Of a stretch of DNA of 64,000 nucleotides, positions 1-8,700 are shown in pieces. A program made the position numbers and the translations under genes. The notes under the pieces were generated by a model. The model was not told the origin of the DNA, did not search any database, and saw only the letters and a program-made list of their open reading frames with translations. Source of the DNA: Marinobacter sp. S6332 (GTDB lineage: Bacteria > Pseudomonadota > Gammaproteobacteria > Pseudomonadales > Oleiphilaceae); assembly GCF_023016045.1 (NCBI RefSeq), contig NZ_JALKAP010000011.1:1-64000 (forward strand), read 5' to 3'. Each line of letters begins with the position of its first letter. Positions within the stretch are counted from its first letter, which is position 1.

Positions 1-6
1 GTAGAG

Positions 7-85
7 TAAGAGGCAGGGCGTAGTCGAACTATCTCCCTGCCTCTCCTCTCCGAACCGGACGTGCACCTTTCAGCGCATCCGGCTC
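7..85 (-). ncRNA. Group II intron domains V and VI
   Basis: On the minus strand, positions 85-52 read GAGCCGGATGCG, a short loop region, then CGTCCGGTTC, folding into the compact domain V hairpin that is the catalytic core of group II introns. After a short linker, AGGCAGGG (42-35) pairs with CCCTGCCT (18-11) to form domain VI. An A at position 7 is a candidate branch point, lying six visible bases from the window edge; the usual distance is seven or eight, so one or two more intron bases may lie outside. Confidence 0.8.
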
Positions 86-90
86 TCCGC

Positions 91-1599
91 TTAAACGCTG
101 GCGAAGGCCATAGCAACTTCGGGAAAGCGAGAGGTCCACGTGTTTCTGGACTCTGTCCTCAGGTAGGGATTACCCTCTGGAAGACGCCAACGGAATCGCT
201 TTTTCCCGTGACCGACGAGTCGGTACAGGATGGCGCCACTAAATAGCCCCTGATTGGTTTTGCCATACAGCACCCAAGTCTTACTTTGACCTGAAGCCGG
301 GGCTTTGAACCAATGACGCATCAGCGGTTTGAGCCGGGAGCGATATTTGCGGCCCAGCCAATGGGCCAGTTTCCAGAACACGACACCATCGATGTAGCTG
401 AAGACTTTCGCTTTGTAATCGACGAACTGGTAGAACGCCGCCCAGCCTTTCAGCTTTCGGTTGATGGATTCGACCATGTCGATTTTGCTTTCACTATAAT
501 TGCCTGACAGCTTGGCGGTTAAAGATGCTGCAAAGTTACGTGCCTTATCCCGGGGGATTGTCGTCACCACCCGCATGTCGCCATAGCGGCTCCGCTTGCG
601 GATGATGCGATGCCCCAGGAACACGAAGCCGTCATTCACATGGGTAATCTTGGTCTTATCCATGTTCAGTGTCAGCTTGAGAGTTCCTTCCAGCATCTCC
701 CGGCATTCTTCTCTAATCGCCTCTGCCTGGGCTTTGGTGCCCTTGACGATAACCACAAAGTCATCGGCATAGCGGCAGTAGGCGACGGCTGGCTTCCATT
801 GTCGGTTCTCTCGGATGGCTGAGCTTCGACCGATTCGGATACTGTGGTTCCAGTACCATCGATCCTTTCGGGCCTTTTTGCCGAGGTAGCGCCTATTCAG
901 GTACTGATCGAACTCATGCAACATGATATTCGATAGCAGTGGCGATATAACACCGCCCTGAGGTACGCCCTCACTTGCTGCCCGGAAAAGACCTGCATCA
1001 ATATGACCGGCTTTTATGAATCGCCAGAGAAGGTTCAGGAACCGTCGGTCCCTGATTCTGCGACGTACAGCTTTCATCAGAAGCCGGTGATGCACGGTAT
1101 CAAAGTAGCTGGACAGATCCCCTTCAATGACCCAGCGTCCGCGCGTTTCCTTATTGTCCGTCAGTTGCAGTTTCACTGTACGGATCGCGTGATGAACGCT
1201 CCGCTCCGGTCGGAACCCGTAGGAGAGCGTATGGAAGTCGCTCTCCCACATGGGCTCCATCGCCATTAACATGGCCCGTTGAACGATGCGGTCGCGTAGG
1301 GTCGGGATACCCAGTGGTCGTTGCTTGCCGTTGGCCTTTGGGATATACACCCTTCGGGCCTGTAACGGCTGGTAAACATCGGAGAGTAAATCACTCCTGA
1401 TCTGTTGAAGAATAGCCGGCAGCCTGTCCTGCACAGTCAGCTTGATCTCTCCGTCTATCCCGGGCGTGTTTGCCCCTTTGGAAGACAGAGTGACCCGAGC
1501 CGCTTCTGCGAGCCAGTCAGGCTGTGCTATCAGGCGCAACAACCTGTCCACCCGGCGGGTGGGGTCGGTTGTTGTCCAGGTCGCTAGCTTGCGTTGCAT
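91..1599 (-). CDS. ltrA: Group II intron reverse transcriptase/maturase (LtrA type)
   Basis: Multifunctional intron protein of 502 residues that helps the intron RNA splice and copies it into new DNA sites. The RT palm is clear: EGDLSSYFD near residue 160, GVPQGGVISPLLSNI near 212, and the catalytic YADD at about 277-280. A thumb/maturase X domain with a GWAAFYQ-like stretch follows. I see no HNH endonuclease zinc cluster at the C-terminus, so it probably depends on nicked or single-stranded targets for priming. The frame is open to a TTG at 1614, but the ATG at 1599 (MQRKLATW) fits known family starts. No frameshift is visible, so the protein may be active. It lies inside the intron on the same strand. 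Confidence 0.93.
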   Translation of the reverse strand: MQRKLATWTTTDPTRRVDRLLRLIAQPDWLAEAARVTLSSKGANTPGIDGEIKLTVQDRLPAILQQIRSDLLSDVYQPLQARRVYIPKANGKQRPLGIPTLRDRIVQRAMLMAMEPMWESDFHTLSYGFRPERSVHHAIRTVKLQLTDNKETRGRWVIEGDLSSYFDTVHHRLLMKAVRRRIRDRRFLNLLWRFIKAGHIDAGLFRAASEGVPQGGVISPLLSNIMLHEFDQYLNRRYLGKKARKDRWYWNHSIRIGRSSAIRENRQWKPAVAYCRYADDFVVIVKGTKAQAEAIREECREMLEGTLKLTLNMDKTKITHVNDGFVFLGHRIIRKRSRYGDMRVVTTIPRDKARNFAASLTAKLSGNYSESKIDMVESINRKLKGWAAFYQFVDYKAKVFSYIDGVVFWKLAHWLGRKYRSRLKPLMRHWFKAPASGQSKTWVLYGKTNQGLFSGAILYRLVGHGKKRFRWRLPEGNPYLRTESRNTWTSRFPEVAMAFASV

Positions 1600-2273
1600 T
1601 TCGCTGATTATCAAAGGTCTTCACCTTGTTTGGTCAGGTAGTTTGCTTGGCAAACACGTTTAAACTGCTCCCCTTCGCCATGTAATGGGCTTTCCCCATC
1701 GCGGACTACTACGGGAGCTCCGCCAGTCAACTTGGCATCGGGGTCATGCCCCCTTGGCATCCAATATTGACCTTCCCCGGTTTACCTATCTGGACTCCAG
1801 CATGCTGAGGAGGCTGCCCATCGCACTCTTTACCCTTGCTTGCCGCAAGTTGACAGGAAGCAGCAGTCCAATCTGTGATGGATACTGCTGAACCGAAGCC
1901 CGAGCTACCAATTTGGACTTCTTCGTTTGGCAGCGCCTATGCGTCATGCTGCCCAACCTTCCCGTACGGCTTATCAGGTCACGTAAGCCGTGGTGACATT
2001 TCAACCCACAGAGGCGGATGAATGGGTTCATGTTCTTCAGCCTTTCAGCACTCAGCCTTGAGGATCATCTTGGCTTAGTGACCTCGCCTCAATCCCCGTT
2101 GTCAGCGGGTTACATCACCCTGCGGGCATACCGCAGGTCACTGCCGCTCAGGCTCACCACCCTCACAGTGGGTGGGATTGATTGGTTACTTCCTCCTGAA
2201 TTACCGGTTCAATATTCCAGATAGACTCGTGGTCCATTTGAGCTTCCATGCTCGCCCTGGACTCCGGGCACAC

Positions 2274-2711
2274 TGTAGGTGATGTCACCACACCAGACTT
2301 GGTTAGGCCGTTCTACTGCAAACTCCCGGTCCAGATGGTTCGGGATATCTGGTCGTTCAACGGTAGCCTGCTTGTAGGCATGAGGGCCTGGCTGCTTACA
2401 GATCAGCCCCAACTCGCTCATCAGTCGTCGAACTTTAAAGCGACCAACGACAACGCCTTCCTCGCGGAGCAAGCCTATGATTGTACGACTGCCGGCAGAG
2501 CTGCGGCTCTTGGTAAACAGGCGGTTTACCTGAGCCCTCAGGGCCAGGCGCTCCACATCTACACGGTTCCGCCGTTGGCGGTACTCGTAATAGCTGGAAC
2601 GACTGATATCAAACGCTTCACAGACCAGTTCAATTGACTCCTGCTCCCCCAACCGGTCTATCAGCGCGTACGATTCATCTCGTCCGACATCAAGAGAGCT
2701 GTAGCCTTTTT
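2274..2711 (-). pseudogene. IS3-family transposase OrfB, interrupted by the group II intron
   Basis: In the -1 frame after the slippery site, the reading continues KGYSSLDVGRDESYALIDRL and on through the HTH_21 region (DISRSSYYEYRQRRNR, then VVVGRFKVRRLMSELGL) to PNQVWCGDITY. This contains the first catalytic Asp of the DDE domain. The next base belongs to the intron. The second Asp and the Glu are missing from the window. If the intron splices, the transposase mRNA could be restored, so this is an intron-bearing gene rather than a plainly dead one; that is inference. Confidence 0.85.
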
Positions 2712-2969
2712 TAATATTTCTTTCTCTCGCTCCAGGCGATTGCAGCGGGCTTCCAGCTCCTGAATACGTCGCTGCTCCGGGGTTAACGCCTTGCCTTTCG
2801 GAGTGACGCCCTTACGCTCGTCCGTCAGTTGTTGAACCCAACGCCGAACAGCGCTTTCACCAATTCCCAGAGACACGCTGGCCTGCGGAATCGTGTAACC
2901 TTGATCCAGCACCAGGCTGGCTGCTTCCTGTTTGAACTCAGGAGAAAAAGAACGTCGCTTTCTGGTCAT
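2661..2969 (-). CDS. IS3-family transposase OrfA (helix-turn-helix protein)
   Basis: A 102-residue OrfA starting MTRKRRSFSPEF, with the InsE/OrfA helix-turn-helix in the first 55 residues (PQASVSLGIGESAVRRWV) and a C-terminal leucine-zipper-like segment around RRIQELEARCNRLEREKE. This protein binds the element's ends and, fused to OrfB by frameshifting, forms the transposase. A slippery A-AAA-AAG lies about 15 codons before its stop. The reading frame is intact, unlike orfB. Confidence 0.9.
   Translation of the reverse strand: MTRKRRSFSPEFKQEAASLVLDQGYTIPQASVSLGIGESAVRRWVQQLTDERKGVTPKGKALTPEQRRIQELEARCNRLEREKEILKKATALLMSDEMNRTR
2706..2712 (-). promoter_or_regulatory. Slippery heptamer for -1 frameshifting between orfA and orfB
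   Basis: Minus strand A AAA AAG, in phase TTA AAA AAG of orfA. Shifting back one base joins orfA to the orfB frame exactly as expected for the IS3-family OrfAB transposase. Confidence 0.8.
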
Positions 2970-3039
2970 CAGACACCTCGTTTATGGTGGCGATCTTACC
3001 ACCTACGTTGGTGTCCGGAATCATTGAACCACTACAGGT

Positions 3040-3122
3040 GGCATCGCGGCGATTGGTCGCGAGCTGCCGTTCTTAGCCTCATTGAGAAGCGCTACAAAGA
3101 GTTTTTAGCGACTCATATCTGA
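3040..3122 (+). pseudogene. C-terminal remnant of an unidentified gene cut by the IS3 element
   Basis: Immediately outside the IS end, a plus-strand frame reads WHRGDWSRAAVLSLIEKRYK and then EFLATHI before a TGA at 3120-3122. The composition looks protein-like, and the frame has no start of its own outside the IS. It could be the tail of a gene truncated by the insertion. It is too short to identify and could be chance. Confidence 0.3.
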
Positions 3123-3188
3123 ACTTTTTTTCCGAATTCAAACTCATTTCAAAGTTTGCACTTATTATCTCGATCTTTTCCTGCCTCG

Positions 3189-3211
3189 TCATAGGCGCCT
3201 TACACCTATGA
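3189..3211 (+). promoter_or_regulatory. Inverted repeat upstream of the efflux operon, candidate operator
   Basis: TCATAGG (3189-3195) and CCTATGA (3205-3211) form a perfect 7-bp inverted repeat with a 9-bp spacer, 34 bases before the czcC start. The position and symmetry suit a regulator binding site, possibly the OmpR-type regulator at 13851. It could also be a leader hairpin. Confidence 0.4.
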
Positions 3212-3244
3212 TTTTTGGCTATTAATCGCTTCGGGAGAAAGTCG

Positions 3245-4462
3245 ATGAAGGCAAGCAAGCACTCGCCTCGGGCGTTGCTGTGTTCAGTACTATTGTCCAT
3301 TCCTCTGTTCGGTCAAGCTGAGACTGTTAATTGGGCGAATTGGCTCACTGGCCAGATAAGCAAGCACCCGGAGGTACTGGCAGCGACAGAGCAGGCGGCA
3401 GCGCGGAAAGAGGACGCTGAGGCAAGCGAACAACCGCTGTATAACCCGGAGTTGTCCGTAGGAGCAGACAGAACGGGCAGTGAGAATAACTTTGAGGCAG
3501 GGCTGTCACAAACGATCGATTGGTCTGATCAACAGGGCGCATTACAGGAGAAGGCAAAGCTGATCAGGCTGTCTGCGCAAGCTGGCTTGAGCGAAGCAGT
3601 TCTGACACAAACGTCTGAATCATTGTTTGCGCTTGTCGAGTGGCGCGCTACTACGCTGTTTGAGGAAATTGCTGAATCCCAACAGCAGCGCCTGGATGCC
3701 TTGCTGGACCAGGTTGAACAGCGCCAGCAGGCAGGTGATCTGGGGCGTGCCGACGCAGAGCTTCTGTTTTTAAATCTATCCCGTCAGTTGAGCGAAGTCG
3801 CCCAGGCAAAGGCCGCAGTTGATCGGGCAGAAACTCAGGTTAGAGAACGTCTGCCGGACTGGAGGCCTCAGGATGGGGGAATCCCCGAGTATATCTGGTC
3901 AGCGCTGGAGTCCCAGATTGGTGAGGCTGATCTGTTGGCACACCCGTCAATTGCAGCCGCTCGAGCCAAGTGGCAGGTGTTGAAAAGTGAGGCAGAGGTT
4001 GCGAGACGCAAAGCCACAGCATCGCCGACAGTAGGGCTGAGCGGAGGGCGTGACGGCGGCGAGAACGTGGTTGGCCTGACATTCTCGATCCCTCTGAACG
4101 TCCGTAATAACTACAGCGCTGAAATCCGGGCCGCGAATCGACGGGCTCTGGAGGCCGAAGCGCGGTTTCAGGCGCTCTACCGGAAACAACAATATGACCT
4201 GGCAGGCGCTCGCGCTTCCTGGAAGCGATACGACAAGCAACTTCGTCGATGGAAAGAACTATCCCAGGGGCGTGTACAGCGAAGTGCCGATTTGCTTGAG
4301 AAGCAGTGGCAGGTCGGCGACCTCTCCACCTCTGAGTATCTCCAGGCGTTAGGCCAGCGCGCGGAGAGCCTGAAAACCGGTATTGAACTGGAAAAGCTGG
4401 CGCAGCTGGGCCTGATTGAACTCTTGAGCCAGTCTGGCGAACTGATCACCCCCTTCCAATAA
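3245..4462 (+). CDS. czcC: CzcC-like outer membrane efflux protein (TolC family)
   Basis: Outer-membrane channel of a tripartite heavy-metal efflux pump, working with the adaptor and RND pump that follow. From the ATG at 3245 (405 residues; GGGAGAAA lies 6 bases upstream) it starts with a signal peptide ending SIPLFGQA. The rest is long alpha-helical repeats typical of the OEP fold, for example PLYNPELSVGADRTGSENNF and the second repeat beginning HPSIAAARAKW. A longer frame back to 3215 has no better ribosome site. It is first in a three-gene operon: 24 bases separate it from czcB. The metal substrate cannot be read from the sequence. A second, truncated gene of the same family lies at 16096. 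Confidence 0.88.
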   Translation: MKASKHSPRALLCSVLLSIPLFGQAETVNWANWLTGQISKHPEVLAATEQAAARKEDAEASEQPLYNPELSVGADRTGSENNFEAGLSQTIDWSDQQGALQEKAKLIRLSAQAGLSEAVLTQTSESLFALVEWRATTLFEEIAESQQQRLDALLDQVEQRQQAGDLGRADAELLFLNLSRQLSEVAQAKAAVDRAETQVRERLPDWRPQDGGIPEYIWSALESQIGEADLLAHPSIAAARAKWQVLKSEAEVARRKATASPTVGLSGGRDGGENVVGLTFSIPLNVRNNYSAEIRAANRRALEAEARFQALYRKQQYDLAGARASWKRYDKQLRRWKELSQGRVQRSADLLEKQWQVGDLSTSEYLQALGQRAESLKTGIELEKLAQLGLIELLSQSGELITPFQ

Positions 4463-4486
4463 TATTCTGGAAACTGGATAGTCATC

Positions 4487-5737
4487 ATGAAAAAAACTCT
4501 GATTTCAGTATTTGTATTGACGCTGTTTATAGCTCCCCCTTCATTGGTGCAGGCCGAGGAAGATGCGCATAACGAGGCGGGCCATGATCATGCCGCCGGT
4601 GGCGACGATCATCGAGAAGGTACCGGTGAAGAGGATGAGCATGAGGGCGGGCATGCTGAAGAACGTGAGCATGAAGAGGAAGAAGGTCATGGCCACGAAG
4701 AGGAGAGCGATGGTGGTCATGAAGAATCAACTACCGCAAGCATCAATGCCAAACAGAAAGAGCTCGCCGGCATTGAGGTAGCAACCCTCGAGAGCAAGCG
4801 CGTTGACTATGAAATCTACGCTCCCGGTGAGCTGCTGACCAACGGCTATACCAGCTATCACGTGTCCCCCCGGGTTGCCTCGGTGGTGTTGAGACGTCAC
4901 GTGGAATTGGGTGAGCACGTAACCAAAGGTCAGCAACTGGTAACCCTGTTCAGTGAGACGGTGGCACAGGCGCAGGCTGATTACAGGAAGGCTTTTCCTG
5001 AATGGGAGCGAATCAGCGGGCTGGGTCGTTCCGTGGTTGGTGATCAGCGGTTCAATACGGCGAAAGCGAATATTGAAGCGGCGAGGGCGACTCTGCTTGC
5101 TTATGGGCTAAACGATGATGACATTGGTGCGTTGAAGGCCAGCGGCGTAGGTAGTCTCGGTGAATACACGCTCAGAGCTCGCGTGGATGGCGCAGTGCTG
5201 ACCGATGAGTTTGAGCAAGGACAAAGAGTTGAGGCAGGCCAACCGCTGGTGACTCTGGCTAATGAAAGCGAACTTTGGGTAGAGGCTCACCTGCCAGCAA
5301 ACTCCGACATTGTCCTTAAGCAAGGGGCCGAAGCGGAAGTAAGAGTTGCAGGCCGAGTAGCTGTGGCAACGGTATCCCAGGAAGCTCATACCATTGACGC
5401 TGTGACCCGCACGCGAATTGTTCGGTTGGAGCTGGACAATCCGGAAGATCGTTTTCATCCCGGAATGTTTGCAGATGTGTATTTCCTTTTTAAAACCACG
5501 GAGCCGGTGCTTGCGGTGCCGGAGAGTGCGTTGATGCGAGGCGCCGATGGCGACTGGACGGTCTATGTGGAAGAGGCTGAAGGGGAGTACGAGCCTGTGG
5601 AAGTGGAACTGGGTCGCGCAATTGGCGGACTCCGTGAAATTTCGGGCCTGACTGCAGGCCAACGGATCGTTTCGCGGGGCGCATTTTTTGTGGCCTCTGA
5701 AATTGCCAAAGGCGGCTTTGACCCACACAACCACTGA
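4487..5737 (+). CDS. czcB: CzcB-like periplasmic adaptor (membrane fusion protein) with His-rich domain
   Basis: HlyD/CzcB-type adaptor of 416 residues that bridges the RND pump and the outer membrane channel. A signal peptide (MKKTLISVFVLTLF to VQA) is followed by about 60 residues made almost entirely of His, Glu, Asp and Gly, such as HDHAAGGDDH and HEEEEGHGHE, which can bind divalent metals. Next come a biotinyl-lipoyl-like hairpin region (VSPRVASVVLRRHVELGEHV), the beta-barrel segment and a membrane-proximal domain. Its gene sits 24 bases after czcC and 14 before czcA. The acidic/His stretch is longer and more repetitive than needed for the fold. Which metal it senses or carries is unknown. 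Confidence 0.9.
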   Translation: MKKTLISVFVLTLFIAPPSLVQAEEDAHNEAGHDHAAGGDDHREGTGEEDEHEGGHAEEREHEEEEGHGHEEESDGGHEESTTASINAKQKELAGIEVATLESKRVDYEIYAPGELLTNGYTSYHVSPRVASVVLRRHVELGEHVTKGQQLVTLFSETVAQAQADYRKAFPEWERISGLGRSVVGDQRFNTAKANIEAARATLLAYGLNDDDIGALKASGVGSLGEYTLRARVDGAVLTDEFEQGQRVEAGQPLVTLANESELWVEAHLPANSDIVLKQGAEAEVRVAGRVAVATVSQEAHTIDAVTRTRIVRLELDNPEDRFHPGMFADVYFLFKTTEPVLAVPESALMRGADGDWTVYVEEAEGEYEPVEVELGRAIGGLREISGLTAGQRIVSRGAFFVASEIAKGGFDPHNH

Positions 5738-5751
5738 TTCCGGGAGCCATT

Positions 5752-8700
5752 ATGTTCAACCGAGTTGTCGACTGGGCGGTTCAGAACCGCCTGTTGGTTC
5801 TTATTGCGCTTGCAGTGCTTATCGCCACGGCCGCGTTTCAGATCCCAAAACTGAATCTTGATGCTTTCCCTGACGTTACAAACGTCCAGGTCGCTGTTAA
5901 TACAGAGGCGCCCGGACTTGCGGCCGAGGAAGTCGAGCAACTGATCACCTATCCCATTGAAGCGGTGATGTATGCGTTGCCGGATGTTGAGGAGGTTCGG
6001 TCCATCTCCAAAACCGGGTTGTCTGGTGTCACCGTGGTCTTTAAAGAGGGCACGGATATCTATTTCGCGCGCCAACTGGTGTTCGAGCGGTTGCAGGCCG
6101 CGCGGGAGCTGATTCCGGACGGGGTCGGGGTGCCTGAAATGGGCCCGAATACGTCCGGTCTCGGCCAGGTCTACCAGTACTTGCTGATAGCGGACCCGGA
6201 TTCGGGGTACGACGCAATGGAATTACGCAGCTTGCACGACTGGCTGGTCAAGCTGTTGCTGATACCTGCTGAAGGGGTAACAGAGATTCTGTCGTTTGGC
6301 GGAGAGGTCCGCCAGTACCAGGTCAATCTGAACCCGGCGCGAATGCTGTCCTATGACTTATCACAGAACGACGTCATGGACGCCCTGGAGAACACCAACT
6401 CCAATGTTGGGGGCTGGTATATGGGCCGTGGACAGGAGCAGTTGGTTATTCGCGGTATGGGCTGGCTGGGTAATGGCGAGCAGGGGCTGGAGCAGATCCG
6501 TCAAGTGCCCGTTAAAACCAGTGATGGCATTACAGTGACGGTGAGCGATGTCGCCCAGGTAGCGCTGGGCACTGAAATTCGCCAGGGTGCGGTGACCATG
6601 ACCCGGAAGGATGAAGACGGTCAGGTTGAACAACTGGGTGAAGTGGTTTCTGGCATTGTACTCAAACGAATGGGGGCCAATACAAAAGCCACCATCGACG
6701 GCATCGAGGCCCGCATTGATCGCATAAATCAGGCGCTTCCGAGTGGGGTTCGTTTTGAGCCCTATTACAACCAGGCGGATCTGGTGACCAAGGCCGTAGA
6801 GACGGTGACCAATGCACTTCTGTTGGCTTTTGTGTTTATTGCGATCGTGCTTGCCCTGTTTCTGATGAATCTTCGGGCAACAACGCTCGTGCTGCTTTCT
6901 ATACCGATTTCTATCGGTATTGCGCTGATGATCATGGCCTGGTTCGGTCTCTCGGCCAACTTGATGTCTCTGGGCGGCATTGCTGTGGCAATTGGCATGC
7001 TGGTGGACGGCTCTGTTGTTATGGTCGAGAACATGTTCAAACATCTGACGCATCCGGATGCTGAGCATGACGCCCGTCGGGATGAATTGGTGAAAAACGA
7101 CCCTGACCCATTGGACGCGTCACACGATGACCATGGCATTGCGCTTCGACTGCAGGAGGCAGGCCGGGAAGTGGCGCGACCAATTTTTTTCGCGACGGCG
7201 ATTATCCTGGTCGTTTTCATGCCTTTATTCAGCTTTGAAGGTGTGGAAGCCAAGCTTTTTCAGCCAATGGCGATCAGCATAATGTTGGCCATCGTGTCCG
7301 CTGTGATCGTTGCTCTGGTGGTTGTGCCGGCCTTGGCATCGTTTATGTTTCGCAAGGGTATTCGGGAGCGGGAAAGCTTCGTTTTAAAACCTCTTGAGAA
7401 GTTCTACCGCAAGGGCCTTGACTGGTCGCTGAAACACACCAGATCTGTTGTCGGTGCTGCTGCTGTTCTTGTTGTGCTGGCGGCTCTGGTCGTGCCTCGA
7501 CTCGGCACTGAGTTTGTCCCTGAGCTGGAAGAGGGAACGATCAACCTCCGGGTTACGCTGGCCCCTTCATCAAGCCTTGATACGGCGCTTGAAGTTGCGC
7601 CAAAATTGGAAGCCATGTTGATGGAGTTTCCAGAAGTGACTTACGCTCTCTCCCGGGCTGGCCGAGCAGAAATAGGTGGCGACCCGGAGCCCGTTAACAA
7701 TATAGAGATCTATATTGGCTTAAAACCAACTTCGGAGTGGACCAGCGCCAGTAATCGCTATGAATTGCAGGCCCTGTTTGAGGAGAAGCTCGAACAGCAC
7801 CCGGGGCTACTGTTTAACTTTTCTCAGCCTATCGCGACTCGGGTTGATGAATTGTTGTCAGGTGTTCGTGCGCAGTTGGCCATCAAGCTCTTTGGCCCGG
7901 ATCTCAAGGTGCTGGCCGAGAAAGGTCAGCAGATCGAAGCGGCGGTCCGAACTGTTCAGGGGACCCGGGACGTGGCCATGGAGCAGATTGCCGGTGAAGC
8001 GCAGTTGGTGGTTCAGCCAGACCGTCAGGCACTTTCCCGGTACGGACTCGCCGTGTCTGATGTGATGAGTGTCGTCCGGGACGGACTGGGTGGTGCCGCC
8101 GCGGGCCAGATCATCAACGGAAATGAGCGGTACGATATCTATGTGCGCCTGGCCAAACGTTTCCGGGAAGACCGGGATGCCATTGCCGATTTCAGGTTAC
8201 AGGCGCCGTCCGGAGCCTGGGTGAGACTCGGTGATGTGGCCGATGTATCTATTGAGTCCGGCCCGCCTCAGGTGCGCCGCGATGACGTTCAGCGCCGTGT
8301 GGTCATTCAGTCTAATGTGCAGGGTCGTGACATGGGCAGTGTGGTTGCCGATATTCAGGATACCATCGCGACAGAAGTGAACCTTCCCCCCGGCTATTCG
8401 GTGGATATTGGTGGTCAGTTTGAAAACCAGCAACGAGCTCAGAAGCGATTGACCATTGTGGTACCTGTATCTCTGGGCCTGATCGCGCTGTTGCTGTACT
8501 TTGCTTTCAGTTCGGTTGGTCAAGCGCTGTTGATTCTGGTCAACGTGCCGCTTGCCGTTATTGGTGGCGTCTTTTCACTCTGGATCTCCGGCCAGTATCT
8601 TTCGGTGCCCAGTTCCGTTGGATTTATCACACTGTTTGGTGTGGCGGTGCTTAACGGGGTCGTAATGGTCGAAAGCATCAATCAGCGAATACAGGATGGG

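Larger units (their letters stand above)
1..2273 (-). mobile_element. Group II intron (retroelement) with its maturase ORF
   Basis: Read on the minus strand, the intron begins with GTGTGCCCGG at 2273, matching the GUGYG start of group II introns. It follows directly after the IS3 transposase codons for GDITY plus one base. The 3' part carries a domain V hairpin (85-52) and a domain VI hairpin (about 45-7) with an unpaired A near position 7. The last visible bases, CTCTAC, end in the AY typical of the 3' splice site, so the intron ends at or a base or two beyond position 1. The reverse transcriptase lies in the domain IV position. About 670 bases between the 5' end and the RT would be the domain I-III ribozyme; small ORFs there are not genes. 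The exact 3' end is not visible. Confidence 0.9.
2274..3039 (-). mobile_element. IS3-family insertion sequence, 5' portion, interrupted by the group II intron
   Basis: The outer end reads TGTAGTGGTTCAATGATTCC from 3039 leftward, a typical IS3-family terminus starting with TG. It is followed by orfA and the first part of orfB, arranged for programmed -1 frameshifting. OrfB breaks at 2273 where the intron begins; the remaining DDE domain and the other terminus should lie to the left of this window. Because the distal end is not visible, no target duplication can be checked. Confidence 0.85.

Noticed and set aside
61-246. 61-codon plus-strand frame at the window start
   Set aside because: It is opposite the intron maturase 3' end and domain V.
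1786-2031. 81-codon minus-strand frame starting MNPFIRLCGLKC
   Set aside because: It lies within the ribozyme part (domains I-III) of the group II intron; no ribosome site and the RNA structure explains the sequence.
2829-3122. 97-codon plus-strand frame across the IS end
   Set aside because: Most is the complement of orfA and the IS terminus; only the last codons outside the IS may be a gene remnant.
4527-4730. His/Arg-rich minus-strand frame
   Set aside because: Reverse complement of the His/Glu-rich czcB segment; a compositional shadow.
5108-5734. 208-codon frame opposite czcB
   Set aside because: Antisense to a clear membrane fusion protein; no start site or recognisable motif.
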